Assembly: GCA_040357565.1 (NCBI GenBank)
Contig: JBDODJ010000054.1
Reading direction: 5' to 3' (one strand)
Length of the DNA stretch: 64,000 nt
Source: Cercozoa sp. M6MM
Lineage: Eukaryota; Endomyxa: Ascetosporea
This document shows, piece by piece, positions 1 through 13,410 of the stretch; the first letter of the stretch is position 1, and each line of letters begins with the position of its first letter. The notes below the pieces were generated by a model, which was given only the letters and a program-made list of their open reading frames with translations, was not told where the DNA came from and did no database searches. The position numbers and the translations under genes were made by a program.

Positions 1-162
<162 letters not shown>

Positions 163-207
163 ACACTCGACGCATACGGTCCAGACCTCCCACCAGACTG
201 TGAATAC

Positions 208-2883
<2,676 letters not shown>

Positions 2884-3217
2884 CTCTGCACAAAGCAGCT
2901 GAGTGAGGACACAGAAACCCACCAAAGTGAACAATCGGTCAACATTTCAGAAGATGCCAATTCAGCACAATTTTCCAATACAGCGAAATCTTCATGACGC
3001 ACCTAACGGATGACCTCAGCTCACAAAACACACACAAAAATCCTGCCTAGTCCTGTGTTAGCACCCGGAAGCTCTCCTAAAAGTGTATCGCACACTTAAA
3101 ACCGTCCAAACGGAACGGAGCGACGAAAAATCATTTACTTTAAACCTGACAATATTCTGCCCTGGATAAGAGATCATCTGCTGTAAAGCACTTAGTTAAT
3201 CGAATTATTGCCTGCGC
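2884..3217. other. Short divergent intergenic region (SRP54 / DDX20-like)
   Basis: These 334 bp separate two divergent start codons, so they probably act as a shared promoter. I see no clear TATA box or other recognisable element. The start of the plus-strand gene is itself uncertain. Confidence 0.45.
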
Positions 3218-6200
3218 ATGCTACTGGATCCTTCCAGTGGAGCCCATCGTGCGAGCGGTTTCCTATCCGTAAAACAATTATTCTTGCCAATAATAAAATT
3301 GTACCAGCAAGCGCTTCCTTTTGTGCAGGGACATGTGGGTCACGGCGAAGTAGACTGGTCCACGCGAACGAGCGACGTTGGTGGTACTGGCACCTTTGTT
3401 TGCAACTCTGAGTGTGCCTTGCGTATGTGCACGAGAACAGGAGGCGGCGATTTTGGCGACTTTCTGTTGCCGCGCGCGATTCTCCTGGCGCTCAGAGAGT
3501 CCGGATTTGTGAAAGCATCGCCTGTACTCTCCTTGTGCTTGAAGTGGTTGAGTCAGGAAGCAGTGTCATCCCCTCCAACACAGGTGCAGTCGGCCGTGAT
3601 TCCGGCAGCACTGTCGGGAGAGAAGCCGCACATCATCGCGCAGGCCAAGAGCGGCACCGGCAAGACCTGCGCCTTCGTAACAGTGCTGCTGACGCTGCTG
3701 TGTCAAAGTGATCTCTGCGTCGACGGTCTCGCTGACGGTGACAATCGTGTCATGCAGAGCGACACCGTCCGGGTGCGAGAAACGCAAGCGCCGCGTGTGC
3801 TCGTGGTGGCACCGTCGCGCGAACTCGCCACTCAGACACTCACTGTGGTCCGTGCCGTCGGTCGACGTCTCGTTGGTACTGCAGTCCTGTTTTTTCTTGG
3901 ATTGTCCTTACCATACCCCATCACCTCATGTTACCCTCATGTTACCGCCCATGTTGCCCCTCCGCCGGTAGGCCTGAAGTCGCACGCCTGCATCGGCGGC
4001 CTCAGCGTTGACGCCGACCGCCGCGTTCTCGCTGCTGTACCCTTCTAGACACAGCCTTTCTTTTTGTACTGTATTACATGTAGAGCCTTCTCTGCATTTG
4101 TATGTGTATGTGTGCATGTGACCCAGGGAGCACACGTGGTGGTGGGCACGCCAGGTCGCCTGCAGGCACTGCTGGCAGAGGAGGCACTCAGCACGTCGGC
4201 GCTGCAGTGTCTCGTGCTCGACGAAGTCGATCGCTTCTTCCACACGACCTCACTGCGCGAGCAGGTATGTCCCTTTTAAGGTGCGTCGGATGGGGGGTAT
4301 GGGGGTATGAGGGTAGGGGTGTCACTGATGGACGATGTATGTATGAGTGTGACCACAGATGGACGGACTTCTGGAGCACCTGCCGTCATGCCAGACACTC
4401 GCAGTCTCGGCCTCCTTTACTGACGCCGTGATCGATCGCATCCGCGCGGACTGGCTGGATGACACGCGAGCCGTGCGGCAGGTGATGCTCAGTCCCGATG
4501 AGCCTTCGCTGGTCGGCGTGTCGCAGCAGTACGTCCTCGTGGACGCTGGCTACGGGAGTACACAGGACCACAGTGAAAGTCAGAGTGACCACAGTGAGAG
4601 TCAGAGTGACCACAGTGAGAGTCAGAGTGACCACATTGAGAGTCAGAGTGACCATCGTGAGAGGGAACGATACACGAACGGAATGCTGCTCGGAGTGCGA
4701 CACGTGCCCTTCAAGGGTACACTCCTTTCAATCTGTAGTCCTCCCTTCTCCTTTCCACACTCTTTGTGTTTATTTTGTGTGTGTGTGTGTGGATGTATTT
4801 TGTGTGTGTTTGGTGTGTGTGTACAGGCAAGAAGGAGCTTTTTGTGAGTGGCAAGTACCTGCTGCGACACGGACTCACCAAGTACAAGTAGGCTCAACTA
4901 TATTCACGTGTGTACCTCACTGCCGTTTCCTCCCTCTCCTTGTTCCTCACCCCTCCTCTTCCCAGGAAAGCCAAGCGACTGGGCGCCTTGTTTCACTGGC
5001 CGTACCGACAGTACGTGCATCAGCAAAAACTGCTGCACCTGCGCCGAGTGCTCTGCACGCTGCCCTTTCGCAAGTGCCTCGTGTTCTGCAACACGCGCAA
5101 TCACGCCCATGCTGCTGTACCTTTCACCGGGCAGGGTCAGAGGGTAAGGGGTAAATGGTATAGAGGGACATTAGTTGGGTCTGCAGGCACAAGGACTGCG
5201 CGACAGCGGCTTTGTGGCCGACGTGCTGACGGCACAGTTGTCACAGGTCGACCGCATCAAGGTCATGGTAGGTGCTTCCCATAGCCAGGGGAGATGGGGG
5301 TACTAATTAATGTACACAAGCAGAGACGACTGCGACGAGGCGAGACGCGCATCGTGGTCAGCAGCGATCTAATCGCACGCGGTGTCGACCTGCGCGACGT
5401 CGATGTGGTCGTCAACTTCGACACACCCAGCGACCCGGCGACCTTTCGTACCTGGCCTCTATCCCCCTAGTTATCCCTCTTAATCACACCTCCTTATTCC
5501 CCCTTTAAATATCCCCGTAATTATCCCCCTTAATTGCCTCTTTGGGTTAAAGCTGCGCAGTGCATCGCTGCGGCCGCGCTGGTCGTTTCGGCGGCCGCGG
5601 ATTCGCCATCTGTGCCTTTTTGTTTCTTGCCTGTGGTTGCTCTGTGCCTTTAAGATGACTGAAACCTTGGTTTTTCGCTTCAAAGCACTGTGCGACAGCT
5701 ACGAGAGGAGGCTACTCAAGTGGTACACATTCGTTCTCCGTGTGTACACTCGGTTAGGACGTGTGTATGTGTGTGCGGACAGGCTGCTCACCGAGGCACT
5801 GAGTACGGAGGATGCCACTGCGCTCGACTACCGCCGACTGAACCGGCGACAGCTGCAGCGCGTGCACTCGGCCCTGACGGCGCCAGCGAACGCAGCTGTC
5901 GTCGGTGGCAGTGGCACCGTCGCCGAGAGTGACACGTGTGCCTGCGCACCATCGGGTCAGCTGGTCGCCGACATTGTGCGACGCAGCATGAACGCCTTTC
6001 CGCTGCTTGTGGACTCGCTTGCCGTCTACGCCGATCGTAGGCTTCCTGTCGTCTGTCTTGCCTGGTATCATATCTAATGAACCCTCTCTTCGTAGGCGTG
6101 GAAGAGATCCCCCCAGCAGAGGCCGACACAGGCGCGTCGTCCCATGGTACTTGCATTAGTGTATGTTGAGAGCGCACGTGTACAGGTTGCTGCTTGTGTT

Positions 6201-6430
6201 CAGTCTACGTGCATCCCGACAGCGAAAGCATGCAGATCATGCAGCAGATCTTTGCCGAAGATGCACGTGCGCACGAGATCGACATTGCACCGAGCTTCAC
6301 TGTCAGCACCAGCGGCACGAGTGACCAGTTTAGCGACCACCCCGACGATCAGTCCCTTCCCAGAAAGCGCACCTGGCAGCGCGCTCTTGACACTGCCGAA
6401 AACTCCTTTTGGGATGACTTGGGCGTCTAA
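3218..6430 (+). CDS. DDX20: DEAD-box RNA helicase, DDX20/Gemin3-like
   Basis: In animals DDX20/Gemin3 is the helicase of the SMN complex, which assembles snRNPs. Exons give STRTSDVG followed by GDFGDFLLPRAILLALRE, matching the DDX20 N terminus. The Q motif FVKASP|VQ is split by an intron. Walker A is AQAKSGTGKTC, with APSRELA, GTPGR, Walker B LDEVD (not DEAD), VSAS instead of SAT, SSDLIARGVD, and HRCGRAGRFG instead of HRIGRAGR. The stretch LSPDEPSLVGVSQQY resembles DDX20 closely. A 21-bp tandem repeat inserts an acidic Asp/Ser/Glu/Gln linker between the two RecA lobes. The C-terminal tail ends WDDLGV at 6430. About ten introns are present; exon borders around 5640-5780 are unclear. The start at 3218 is the first in-frame ATG and could be wrong. 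Confidence 0.85.
4566..4664. repeat. 21-bp coding minisatellite in the DDX20-like gene
   Basis: About four and a half copies of a 21-bp unit (GACCACAGTGAGAGTCAGAG plus T) keep the reading frame and encode repeated DHSESQS heptads. Confidence 0.9.
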
Positions 6431-6468
6431 ACAGCTTCTTGCATTCACTCGCTTTTTCAAGCACAAAA

Positions 6469-6478
6469 AATAAATAAA
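6469..6478 (+). terminator. Overlapping AATAAA poly(A) signals after the DDX20-like gene
   Basis: Two overlapping AATAAA hexamers lie about 40 nt after the stop codon and 70 nt before the next start codon. They are a likely cleavage and polyadenylation signal. Confidence 0.6.
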
Positions 6479-6544
6479 ATCAGCAAACGTCCGCGCGCTC
6501 CTGTTGTCTGTGTCTCCTCTTGTTAGTTAGACCTGATTTCGGGG

Positions 6545-7239
6545 ATGGCGGAAAACGAGCAGCCCCAGGATGCCGTGCCTTGGTGGCGGAAGCTACTGCG
6601 ACAAGTGTGAGTTATTATTCATCAAAATGTCAGAAAATTAAAGTTGTTGTTGTCGCAGACTCATCATGCTCGCCATTCGTTTCGTTGCCTCGCGTTTCTT
6701 TTCTTCAGGAAGCAGTGGTAGCAACAAGGTTGTGAGCTCCAACGCAGACGGCAGCGACAATGGGCTGGAAGAGGTCGGAAGTGACATTCAGGTAACTCTC
6801 GTCTCTGTCTCAGCCGGTATTTACCCTCTGTATGGGTGTGTGTGTATGTGTGTGTATGTGTGTGTGTGTGTGTTGCTTTAGAACCTCATGTCCACCGTGT
6901 ACCCTGCGTGGTCGCCGAACGATATTGTCGATGTTCGTCTGTTTGCCAACAGTCACAGCGACTTCCACGTGTCCCAGATCGCTGGTATAGATACACTTAC
7001 TCACTCACCGATGTAGTCTTTGCACTAGTTGATGAGTGCAGACAGCGCCGAGTTGTTTGTTGTGAGGAGCGCACCTCTGGGTGCACTCGGGTACTCTATG
7101 CTCCTCTCTTCTGCTGTCGCAAAGTGAAGAAGGAACTATTGTTGTGTGTGTCTGTGTGTGTGTCTGTGTCTGTGTCTGTGTCTGTGTGTGTGTGTGTCTG
7201 TGTGTGTCTGTGTGTGTGTCTGTGTGTGTGTGTGTGTGT

Positions 7240-7305
<66 letters not shown>

Positions 7306-8938
7306 GTGAAATGTCGATGCCGGCACACACAGTTTCCATCGAGTACAAGAACCTGGGCTACAGTACCTGTTTTCTCTGCGTCTGCGTCTGTTGGGACCCG
7401 TCCGTTTATGTTCGTTATGCAGCGCATCTGTACGCCAAACGTCGAAGCGATGGCGACTTTTTCGTTGTTTCACAAGTACACCCGAGTTAAGCGATTGACC
7501 CACTCTCGGGGCACTATGTTTCGCCTGTCCGCACAGGAACTCCTGGTGGACGGACCGCCGAAAAAGAAGAAAGAGAAAGTCAATCTGCTAACGGAAGAAA
7601 CGCCGGTAACCTTGGATCCATCCTGTAGGTCTTCCGTCAGTTTCACTCGCGTTGTTTGTGTCTGTTACAAACAGACGCTGCAAAGCGACCTGTCGATTCT
7701 GAAGAACGGCGTTTTTGGCTCCTTGTTTCAGATGGCATTCGACACTGACGAAGAGGTGCTTCCTTTCCTTGTCCTTTTGTCCTGCATCTTACCTACTGTT
7801 TTGCAGACTGAAGAAATGGACTGGGAGTGGGACGAAAAAAGCGGGCGTGTCGCCAAGTACCTGCCGCCGCAGATCGACATTCGCTTTGTACTTTTCGGCG
7901 GCCCCCCCCCTGTCTCTCCCATTGATATAGTTATTTCTGTGTTTTTAACGTAGGTGGCAGACAGTAGTTTCGCAGCACTCCCTCTGACACAGCTTCCAGC
8001 CGGCCTGCAGAACAGGATTGTTCGGTATGTCAGTGACACTACTCAGAGTAGTCCGCGCGGATGCTTTGACTCTCTTGTGTCACAGCAAGCAGGACCGTTT
8101 CTACCCTGTGATGTTCACGGACAATTTCTGGCACATGCGACGCAAGTTTCGCATGATAGATCTCGAGGCTGACACTCTGACTGACGTCGAGACCGACGGT
8201 GAGACTGACGATGAGACTGGTGTTAGGACGGTGCAGATCGACGTGTCATTTTCGCCGCTGCGTGGCATCTTTGCCATCCTGCAGGTGCTTTATTTCCCTT
8301 TACCCCCTTTACGCTACACCCTACCTTTACCCTTCCCTCGGGCAGGCGCAACTGGAGACACAATGGCAGAGCTCAGAGCTGCTGCAGCGTTTCTCCACGC
8401 TGCTTGAGGAAACGATGGGCGACGTTAATGAGAACAAGGAAGGTTCCGAGAAGGTTCCGAGAAGGTTCAACTGGAAGTACGAAGAGGCGCAGCGCCGCTC
8501 CGTCGTCGAAGCCAACCTACCCGTGTCAGTTGTCCTCTAGCACAAGGGGAAAGAAAGGGGGTAAATACACCTGTATGTGTGTGTGTGGGTGTGGGTGTGT
8601 GCAGTCTGGTTGTGTCTGTGGTGGCCTCACTGCTGCACGCCTTGTTCGAATTCCTGGCATTGTACTTTCCCTGGCCTGTCTTGTCTTTGTACCCCATTGT
8701 TATGCTGTGTGTGTGTCTGCGTGCGTGTGTGTGTGTGCAGCAAGGAAGATGTCAAGTTCTGGAAGCAGAAGCAAGGCACAGTAGGTAGCAAGCATCTGTA
8801 TCACCTCTAGTCTATCTTTTTCGATACTAATGTACAGGTGTGTCGGTGCGCTCACTGGGCGCTTCGGCGGCGATGCAGCTGATCATCCTGCTCTACCTCG
8901 CCGGTAGGTCCATCTCCTAAGCTATTTTACCCCCCCCC

Positions 8939-8977
<39 letters not shown>

Positions 8978-9973
8978 CCTATCCCTTGATATAGCAAACG
9001 ACAGCAACATCGTGGTGCTGCTGAGTTCGGTGGCAGGTCTTGGAGTCGACTTGTGGAAACTCTGGAAGTGCATGCGGCACACTCCGTACCCTCGCTGTGT
9101 TTGTCCACCTTGCTTTTACCCCTGCTTGCCAAAGTGAGAGTCAGGAGGAGCAGCGGAGTGATCGCTACGACCGCGAATTCTCGCGAAAATTGCTAATTTT
9201 CGTGTTGATTCCGCTGGTACTGAGATACACACGGATGGACAGGCTTGTTGTATGGCTACTGCCTCGCAGGCACCGGTACTGGGTCTGTGTTGTACAGGTA
9301 CTGGCCAGAGCGGCGTATTCGCTGCGCTACGAGACGCACACGTCGTGGTACATGTACGGTGTGACTATAAGTCGTTTTGTGTGGTTAAACGGGCACATGC
9401 CATGTGACGCGGGTGGACAGGTTTGTTCTGGAGACACTGGTCTCCAGTGTCTACCTGTTCGGCTTCCTGCAAATGGCGCCGCAGGTCTACCTCAACTATC
9501 GACTGCGCTCGGTGGCACACATGCCCGGCAAGCAACTCATGTACAAGTTCCTGGTACAGTTGGACCTTTGTTGTATGAAGCTTTGTGACCACGTGATTAA
9601 GTATGCGCTGAGATAGAACACGATCGTAGACGATCTGTTCGCCTTTGCTGTCAAGATGCCGACGCTGCACCGACTGAGTGTCTTCCGTGACGACATCATT
9701 TTTGTCATCTTCCTGGTCGGTTGCAATCTGACTCTTTTGTTTTCTATCTTTTTGTTTGACTCTGCTCTTTTGTTTTTAATGCAGTACCAACGCTGGGCAT
9801 ACAAGACTGACTACACGCGCGTGAACGAGTTCGGCTACCAGCACAAGTCGGATAGCGAGGAGACGGAGAGCGAGACTGCTGCCGCCACTCAGGCAACGGA
9901 GAGCGAGACACCTCAAGTTGCCACCATCCAGGAGCCAAAAGACGGCGCAGAGAGGAAACTAAAACAGGACTAA
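6545..9973 (+). CDS. CLPTM1: CLPTM1-family transmembrane protein
   Basis: CLPTM1 and CLPTM1L are multi-pass ER/Golgi membrane proteins; CLPTM1 affects GABA-A receptor trafficking and CLPTM1L is a lipid scramblase. The ATG at 6545 starts MAENEQPQDAVPWWRKLL. Lumenal-domain exons include NLMSTVYPAWSPNDIVDVRL and KKKKEKVNLLTEE, then YLPPQIDI and FYPVMFTDNFWHMRRKF. The membrane half is highly recognisable: ASLLHALFEFLA, KEDVKFWKQKQ, VSVRSLGASAAMQLIILLYL, MAPQVYLNYRLRSVAHMPG, DDLFAFAVKMPTLHRLSVFR and YQRWAYKTDYTRVNEFG, the family's C-terminal signature. An acidic tail follows to the stop at 9971-9973. Introns carry (TG)n tracts at 6836, 7144, 8573 and 8705, and one (CA)n at 8941. Confidence 0.93.
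7144..7304. repeat. (TG)n microsatellite in a CLPTM1 intron
   Basis: A tract of TG and TCTG repeats about 160 bp long lies in the sense orientation within an intron. Confidence 0.95.
8941..8974. repeat. (CA)n microsatellite in a CLPTM1 intron, antisense to the usual orientation
   Basis: A C-run and then a CA tract on the plus strand inside a plus-strand gene. It is one of only two exceptions to the sense-TG rule seen elsewhere in the window. Confidence 0.9.
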
Positions 9974-10142
9974 GCGAAAGCGAAGCAGACTGAGAGGACT
10001 AGCGAAAGCGAAGCAAAAATTGCGTACGGCGAGCCCAAGCCAGTCAGCTCCAACTGCTGTGCTATAGAGTGTCATAACAGAGCATTAGAAATGCGCATGT
10101 ATGTGCTGATACCTGTTAGATCGAAATCTAAGCAGAATTAGC

Positions 10143-12214
10143 ATGTCTAGTGTGTCAAGTAAACACTGTTTTACGGTGGAACGCATCATCGCGCATCGAA
10201 AGCGACGCAATGGCGAGGTTTTGGTACAGTTGCACCGTGGATGGACCCGCTTTGTGTGCGCAGAGTCGGCTTGAGTTTGTGTATGTGGACAGTACCGAGT
10301 CCGGTGGCTAGGCTACTCGGAGCAGGATGACACTTGGTGTGCCTGGTTTATAACAAGTGTGTCTTTGATTGTTGGGAGACACTATTGTGGCTACAGGGAG
10401 CCCGTGTCCTCCTTCAGCGACATGCGTGCCATCGAGGCCTACATGAGTACTGTCGCGGCCGATCCGATCGATGGTAGCACTGGTGTAGTCTTTCCCCCCC
10501 CCCCCCCCCATCCCCTGGTGTAGACAGCAGTAGCACCAGTGTGTCCTCCAACGAGAATCGCGGCGGCGGCATTCGAGGCCTGCCGAAACTGCCACGGGCC
10601 AACGTGGCAGGTGCCTCTCACTGTTACCCCCCTTACCCCCTGCCCTTTTGTTTCCTTGCATCTTTTGCCCCCTTGCATCTTTTGCCCCCTTGCATCTTTT
10701 GCCCCTTGCATCTTTTACCTCCTTACCCCCCGACAGTGAGGAGAGTCGTGAGCGATCTTGAGCTTCGCCGTGCTATTGGGTGCGTCTGGCTCTCTTTCTC
10801 ACACCTTTTTACCGCTTTACCCCCTTGTTACTTACCCCCTCATTGCCCTCCCATATACCCTTCTCAAAAAATTTAAAAAACTCAGATGTCGGCCGCCGAG
10901 TGTCGACGCTCCCAGTAGATTTCTGTTTATTCTGTGTGTACAATTCCCGTCCGTGCGGAAGCAGAGGAATACGCGTGTTGTTGCTTTTGTGGCGACAGCG
11001 CCAATGCGCGCGCGGACGCAAAAAGCGAAAAATGCGCGGAAAATTGAGGCGAATCGTGTCGACATGGAAAACCTCGTATTTTTCTGTCTCCGCGCGGACG
11101 TGTGACACTACAAGAGAGTGCATGTAGCTGGCGCCGGAGGATGCGCGCAGTTTCGACACGTTCAGTTGTCGGCGGTGCGGCGTGCAGTCGCTCGTGAGCA
11201 CGGGCACGCGGTACGCGCAGTGCGGCCGGTGTCAGGAGGTGCAGGCCGTGCAGCCTTCGACGACGGCGCACTGCGCGCAGTGCTGTCGACTGGTCACTGT
11301 GCCGGCCGAGGCTGCTCGGTTGTAGCGTTGCCCCCCCTGTTTACCCCCCTGCTTACCCTCCTGTTTACCCTCTGTTTACCCTCCTGTTTACTCCCTGTTT
11401 GCCCCCCTGTTAACCCTCTGTTCACCCTCTGTTTACCCTGCCTCTTGACCCTACCTCTTGAGCCAGCGCGTGTGGCGTGTGCGGCACGCTGAACGAGATC
11501 AAGCACAACCGCGAGGACACGCCGATGGCAGAGTGGCTACACGACGACGCCTTCGCTCTGTTCTGCCACGACGCGCTGCGACTGCACGAGGCCTATCGCA
11601 CGCAGCGGTACCTACCCTCTTATCCCTACCTTCTACCCCCTACCCTGCCCCTACCCCCCACCTCCACCCTACCTCCGACCTCCTACCTCCGACCTCCTAC
11701 CCCACGACAGGTTCATTCGACGCTCGCGCTCGCTGAGTTCGCCGTCGACAGTGCAGAGTCCGCGGCCGGTGGTGCCGGGTGTCTCCTCCGACGCCTTCAA
11801 ACTGACTCAGAGGGTAGCCTTCCCTTCGTTTTTCCTTCGCCTTTCCTATCTTACCCTGTGACCTTTGACTGTCATACCAGTATACTGTCTTACCCTACCT
11901 ACCTAGGTACAGTACGTGAAGCAAGCCAAGCGTCTGTTGCAGTACCAGAATTTGATGAATGAAACGCACGTTTTGCGGTGTCGCGATTTGTGGAACAAGC
12001 TGCCTGAGCAAGGTGTCCTCTCCCCCCCCCCCCCTCTCTCTCTCTCTCCCCCATGACCCTTCGCTCCCGTGTAGCCAGAGAGGAAGTGCGCCAGCGCGTG
12101 CGACTCGACGCCGAGGCTGCGCAGGTGCTGCGCCAGCAACTGCAGCAACTGGCCGAGCGACAACGACGCGCGCAAGTTGGCCAGTACAGCACTCCCCCTA
12201 CTCCGTCCTCGTGA
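10143..12214 (+). CDS. Chromodomain protein with LSD1-type zinc-finger motifs
   Basis: The ATG at 10143 opens a chromodomain: CFTVERIIAHRKRRNGEVL is spliced to YRVRWLGYSEQDDTW and then EPVSSFSDMRAIEAYM. This is the classic pattern of an aromatic residue near the N terminus, the V-E-R-I-I strand and a W-x-G-Y/W core that binds methyl-lysine. A low-complexity linker follows. Around 11152-11320 one frame reads CRRCGVQSLVSTGTRYAQC, GRCQEV and HCAQCCRLV, a CxxC...CxxC series like an LSD1-type zinc finger. Another Cys pair (CGVCGTLNEIKHNRED) follows, then an RS-rich stretch and a C-terminal coiled coil (RVRLDAEAAQVLRQQLQQLA). The stop is at 12212-12214. The exons between 10860 and 11140 are ambiguous. 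I infer a nuclear histone reader and know no named family with this order. Confidence 0.7.
10493..10509. repeat. Poly(C) run in an intron
   Basis: About 17 consecutive C residues on the sense strand precede the acceptor region of a chromodomain-gene intron. Confidence 0.85.
10655..10725. repeat. Intronic minisatellite, unit CTTGCATCTTTTGCCCC
   Basis: Four imperfect copies of a pyrimidine-rich unit of about 16-17 bp, in sense orientation within an intron. Confidence 0.85.
11330..11452. repeat. Intronic minisatellite, unit CCCTGTTTACC
   Basis: About ten imperfect copies of an 11-12-bp unit fill an intron of the chromodomain gene. The unit belongs to the CCCTTTACC-like family seen in other introns. 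Confidence 0.85.
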
Positions 12215-12416
12215 ATGATGAACCTCGGACCAAAACAAACTTGACTGAATCCTCTAGACGCACCATAGTATCACACTCTGTGTTAGCACAGTCATGGGCT
12301 GCTTTAAATTGCGCCAAATCTGCAATTGTACACTTGATTGCATAAAATGGACTCTAACATAGTATCAGCACTCTCCGAACACTCGCCCCCCTTAAGAGGT
12401 CAAGTCTGTTTTCAAA

Positions 12417-12422
12417 AATAAA
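12417..12422 (+). terminator. AATAAA poly(A) signal after the chromodomain gene
   Basis: A single AATAAA lies 203 nt after the stop and 100 nt before the first exon of the next gene. Confidence 0.45.
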
Positions 12423-12521
12423 GGGACTCAAACCTGTATCTCAAGGCATACTTTAGATCAAATACCGCAGTGCGACAACTTTAGTGACACGTGGGGCGTG
12501 GTTGTAGGCGTACAAACTCCA

Positions 12522-13182
12522 ATGGTACTTCCTTTTTCTCCAATATTTGTTGTGCCTTAATTTTGACTTGCGCGATTTTTGCCCGACAGGAGGAAGAGTG
12601 GACAAACGAAAAAGCGGAGCAGACTGAGCAGCGTAAGCGTGCGGTGCGTGCACTGCAAAGAGAGCATGCGCTGGAGGGGCACGCGCCGCAGCACTTTCGC
12701 TCATTCTCGCTGTTTCAGTCGCTGTGCAAGGCCGCAAATGAACTGCGACAAGAAGGTGCACTTTGTTTGTTTTGACACATTGGTGTCTATGTTTTTATGT
12801 GCTCTGATTCAGGTTATCTGCCGGCGGATGATGCATTTCGAGAGGCGCTCGCTTCTAATTATGACTCGTACGTTGCTTTTCCTTCCACCGCAAAAGAAAA
12901 AGAGCGAAAAACACATCTATTAACTTTTTTGAGCAGTGTGATCGAGGAAGAACTCCAGAAAATGGCAGAAGAAAGTTCGCACCTCGTCAGTGTGGGAAAG
13001 GTACCCAACATTCAACTTATCCTTGTCGCGACAATGTGCATGTGTCATTAACGTAGGATGCCAAGCTGATGACGTACCGACACGTTGAAGACGTCTGGAC
13101 GTTTGTTCTCAAGGACTGTGAGCTGCGCTCTAGTGACGGTGACGTCATTCGCGCTGCTGAGTTGCGCGTCTTAACCAGCTAG
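12522..13182 (+). CDS. TFIIA gamma subunit, with N-terminal extension
   Basis: TFIIA-gamma (yeast Toa2, human GTF2A2) stabilises TBP on the promoter. The C-terminal beta-barrel segment LMTYRHVEDVWTFVLKDCEL is diagnostic. The four-helix part aligns as SLFQSLCKAANELRQEGYLP and AFREALASNYDS|VIEEELQKM. Exons join in phase: RQE-g|GT-YLP at 12757 and NYDS|VIEEE at 12868. The stop is at 13180-13182. About 45 charged residues (EEEWTNEKAEQTEQRKRA and on) precede the normal start of the family. The best start is an ATG at 12522-12524 followed at once by an intron (GTACTT to CGACAG), so exon 1 would contribute only the initiator Met. Length is about 145 aa against roughly 110 for the usual protein. Confidence 0.82.
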
Positions 13183-13196
13183 CTATCGTAACGAAC

Positions 13197-13232
13197 TACC
13201 AGTACGATGGATACTGTACTAACGTACTGGTA
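13197..13232. repeat. Perfect 10-bp inverted repeat between convergent genes
   Basis: TACCAGTACG and CGTACTGGTA are separated by 16 nt, 15 nt after the TFIIA-gamma stop and 179 nt from the BBS8 stop. It could be a 3'-end hairpin. The rest of this 228-bp interval shows nothing else I recognise. Confidence 0.6.
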
Positions 13233-13410
13233 AAAATTCAGGGACCAGGGTTGCCACGTTCGGTCCGCGCCGGGCAGTGCGTAGCGTACATACGCGTAGA
13301 CTATACTCGACTAACGTACAGAAAATCACGATTAAACTGAGTGTGCCTATTGTAACGCGGCGTAAATGCTTGTGCAACTTGCAACCGGCGTACTATGGGC
13401 CTGCTCGAGC

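Noticed and set aside
6836-7953. Long open frames encoding Val-Cys or His-Thr repeats (also at 23054-24127, 35201-36049, 36749-37370, 54127-54880, 58833-59776)
   Set aside because: They are translations of CA/TG microsatellites inside introns, are open in several frames at once, and in places run through Ns.
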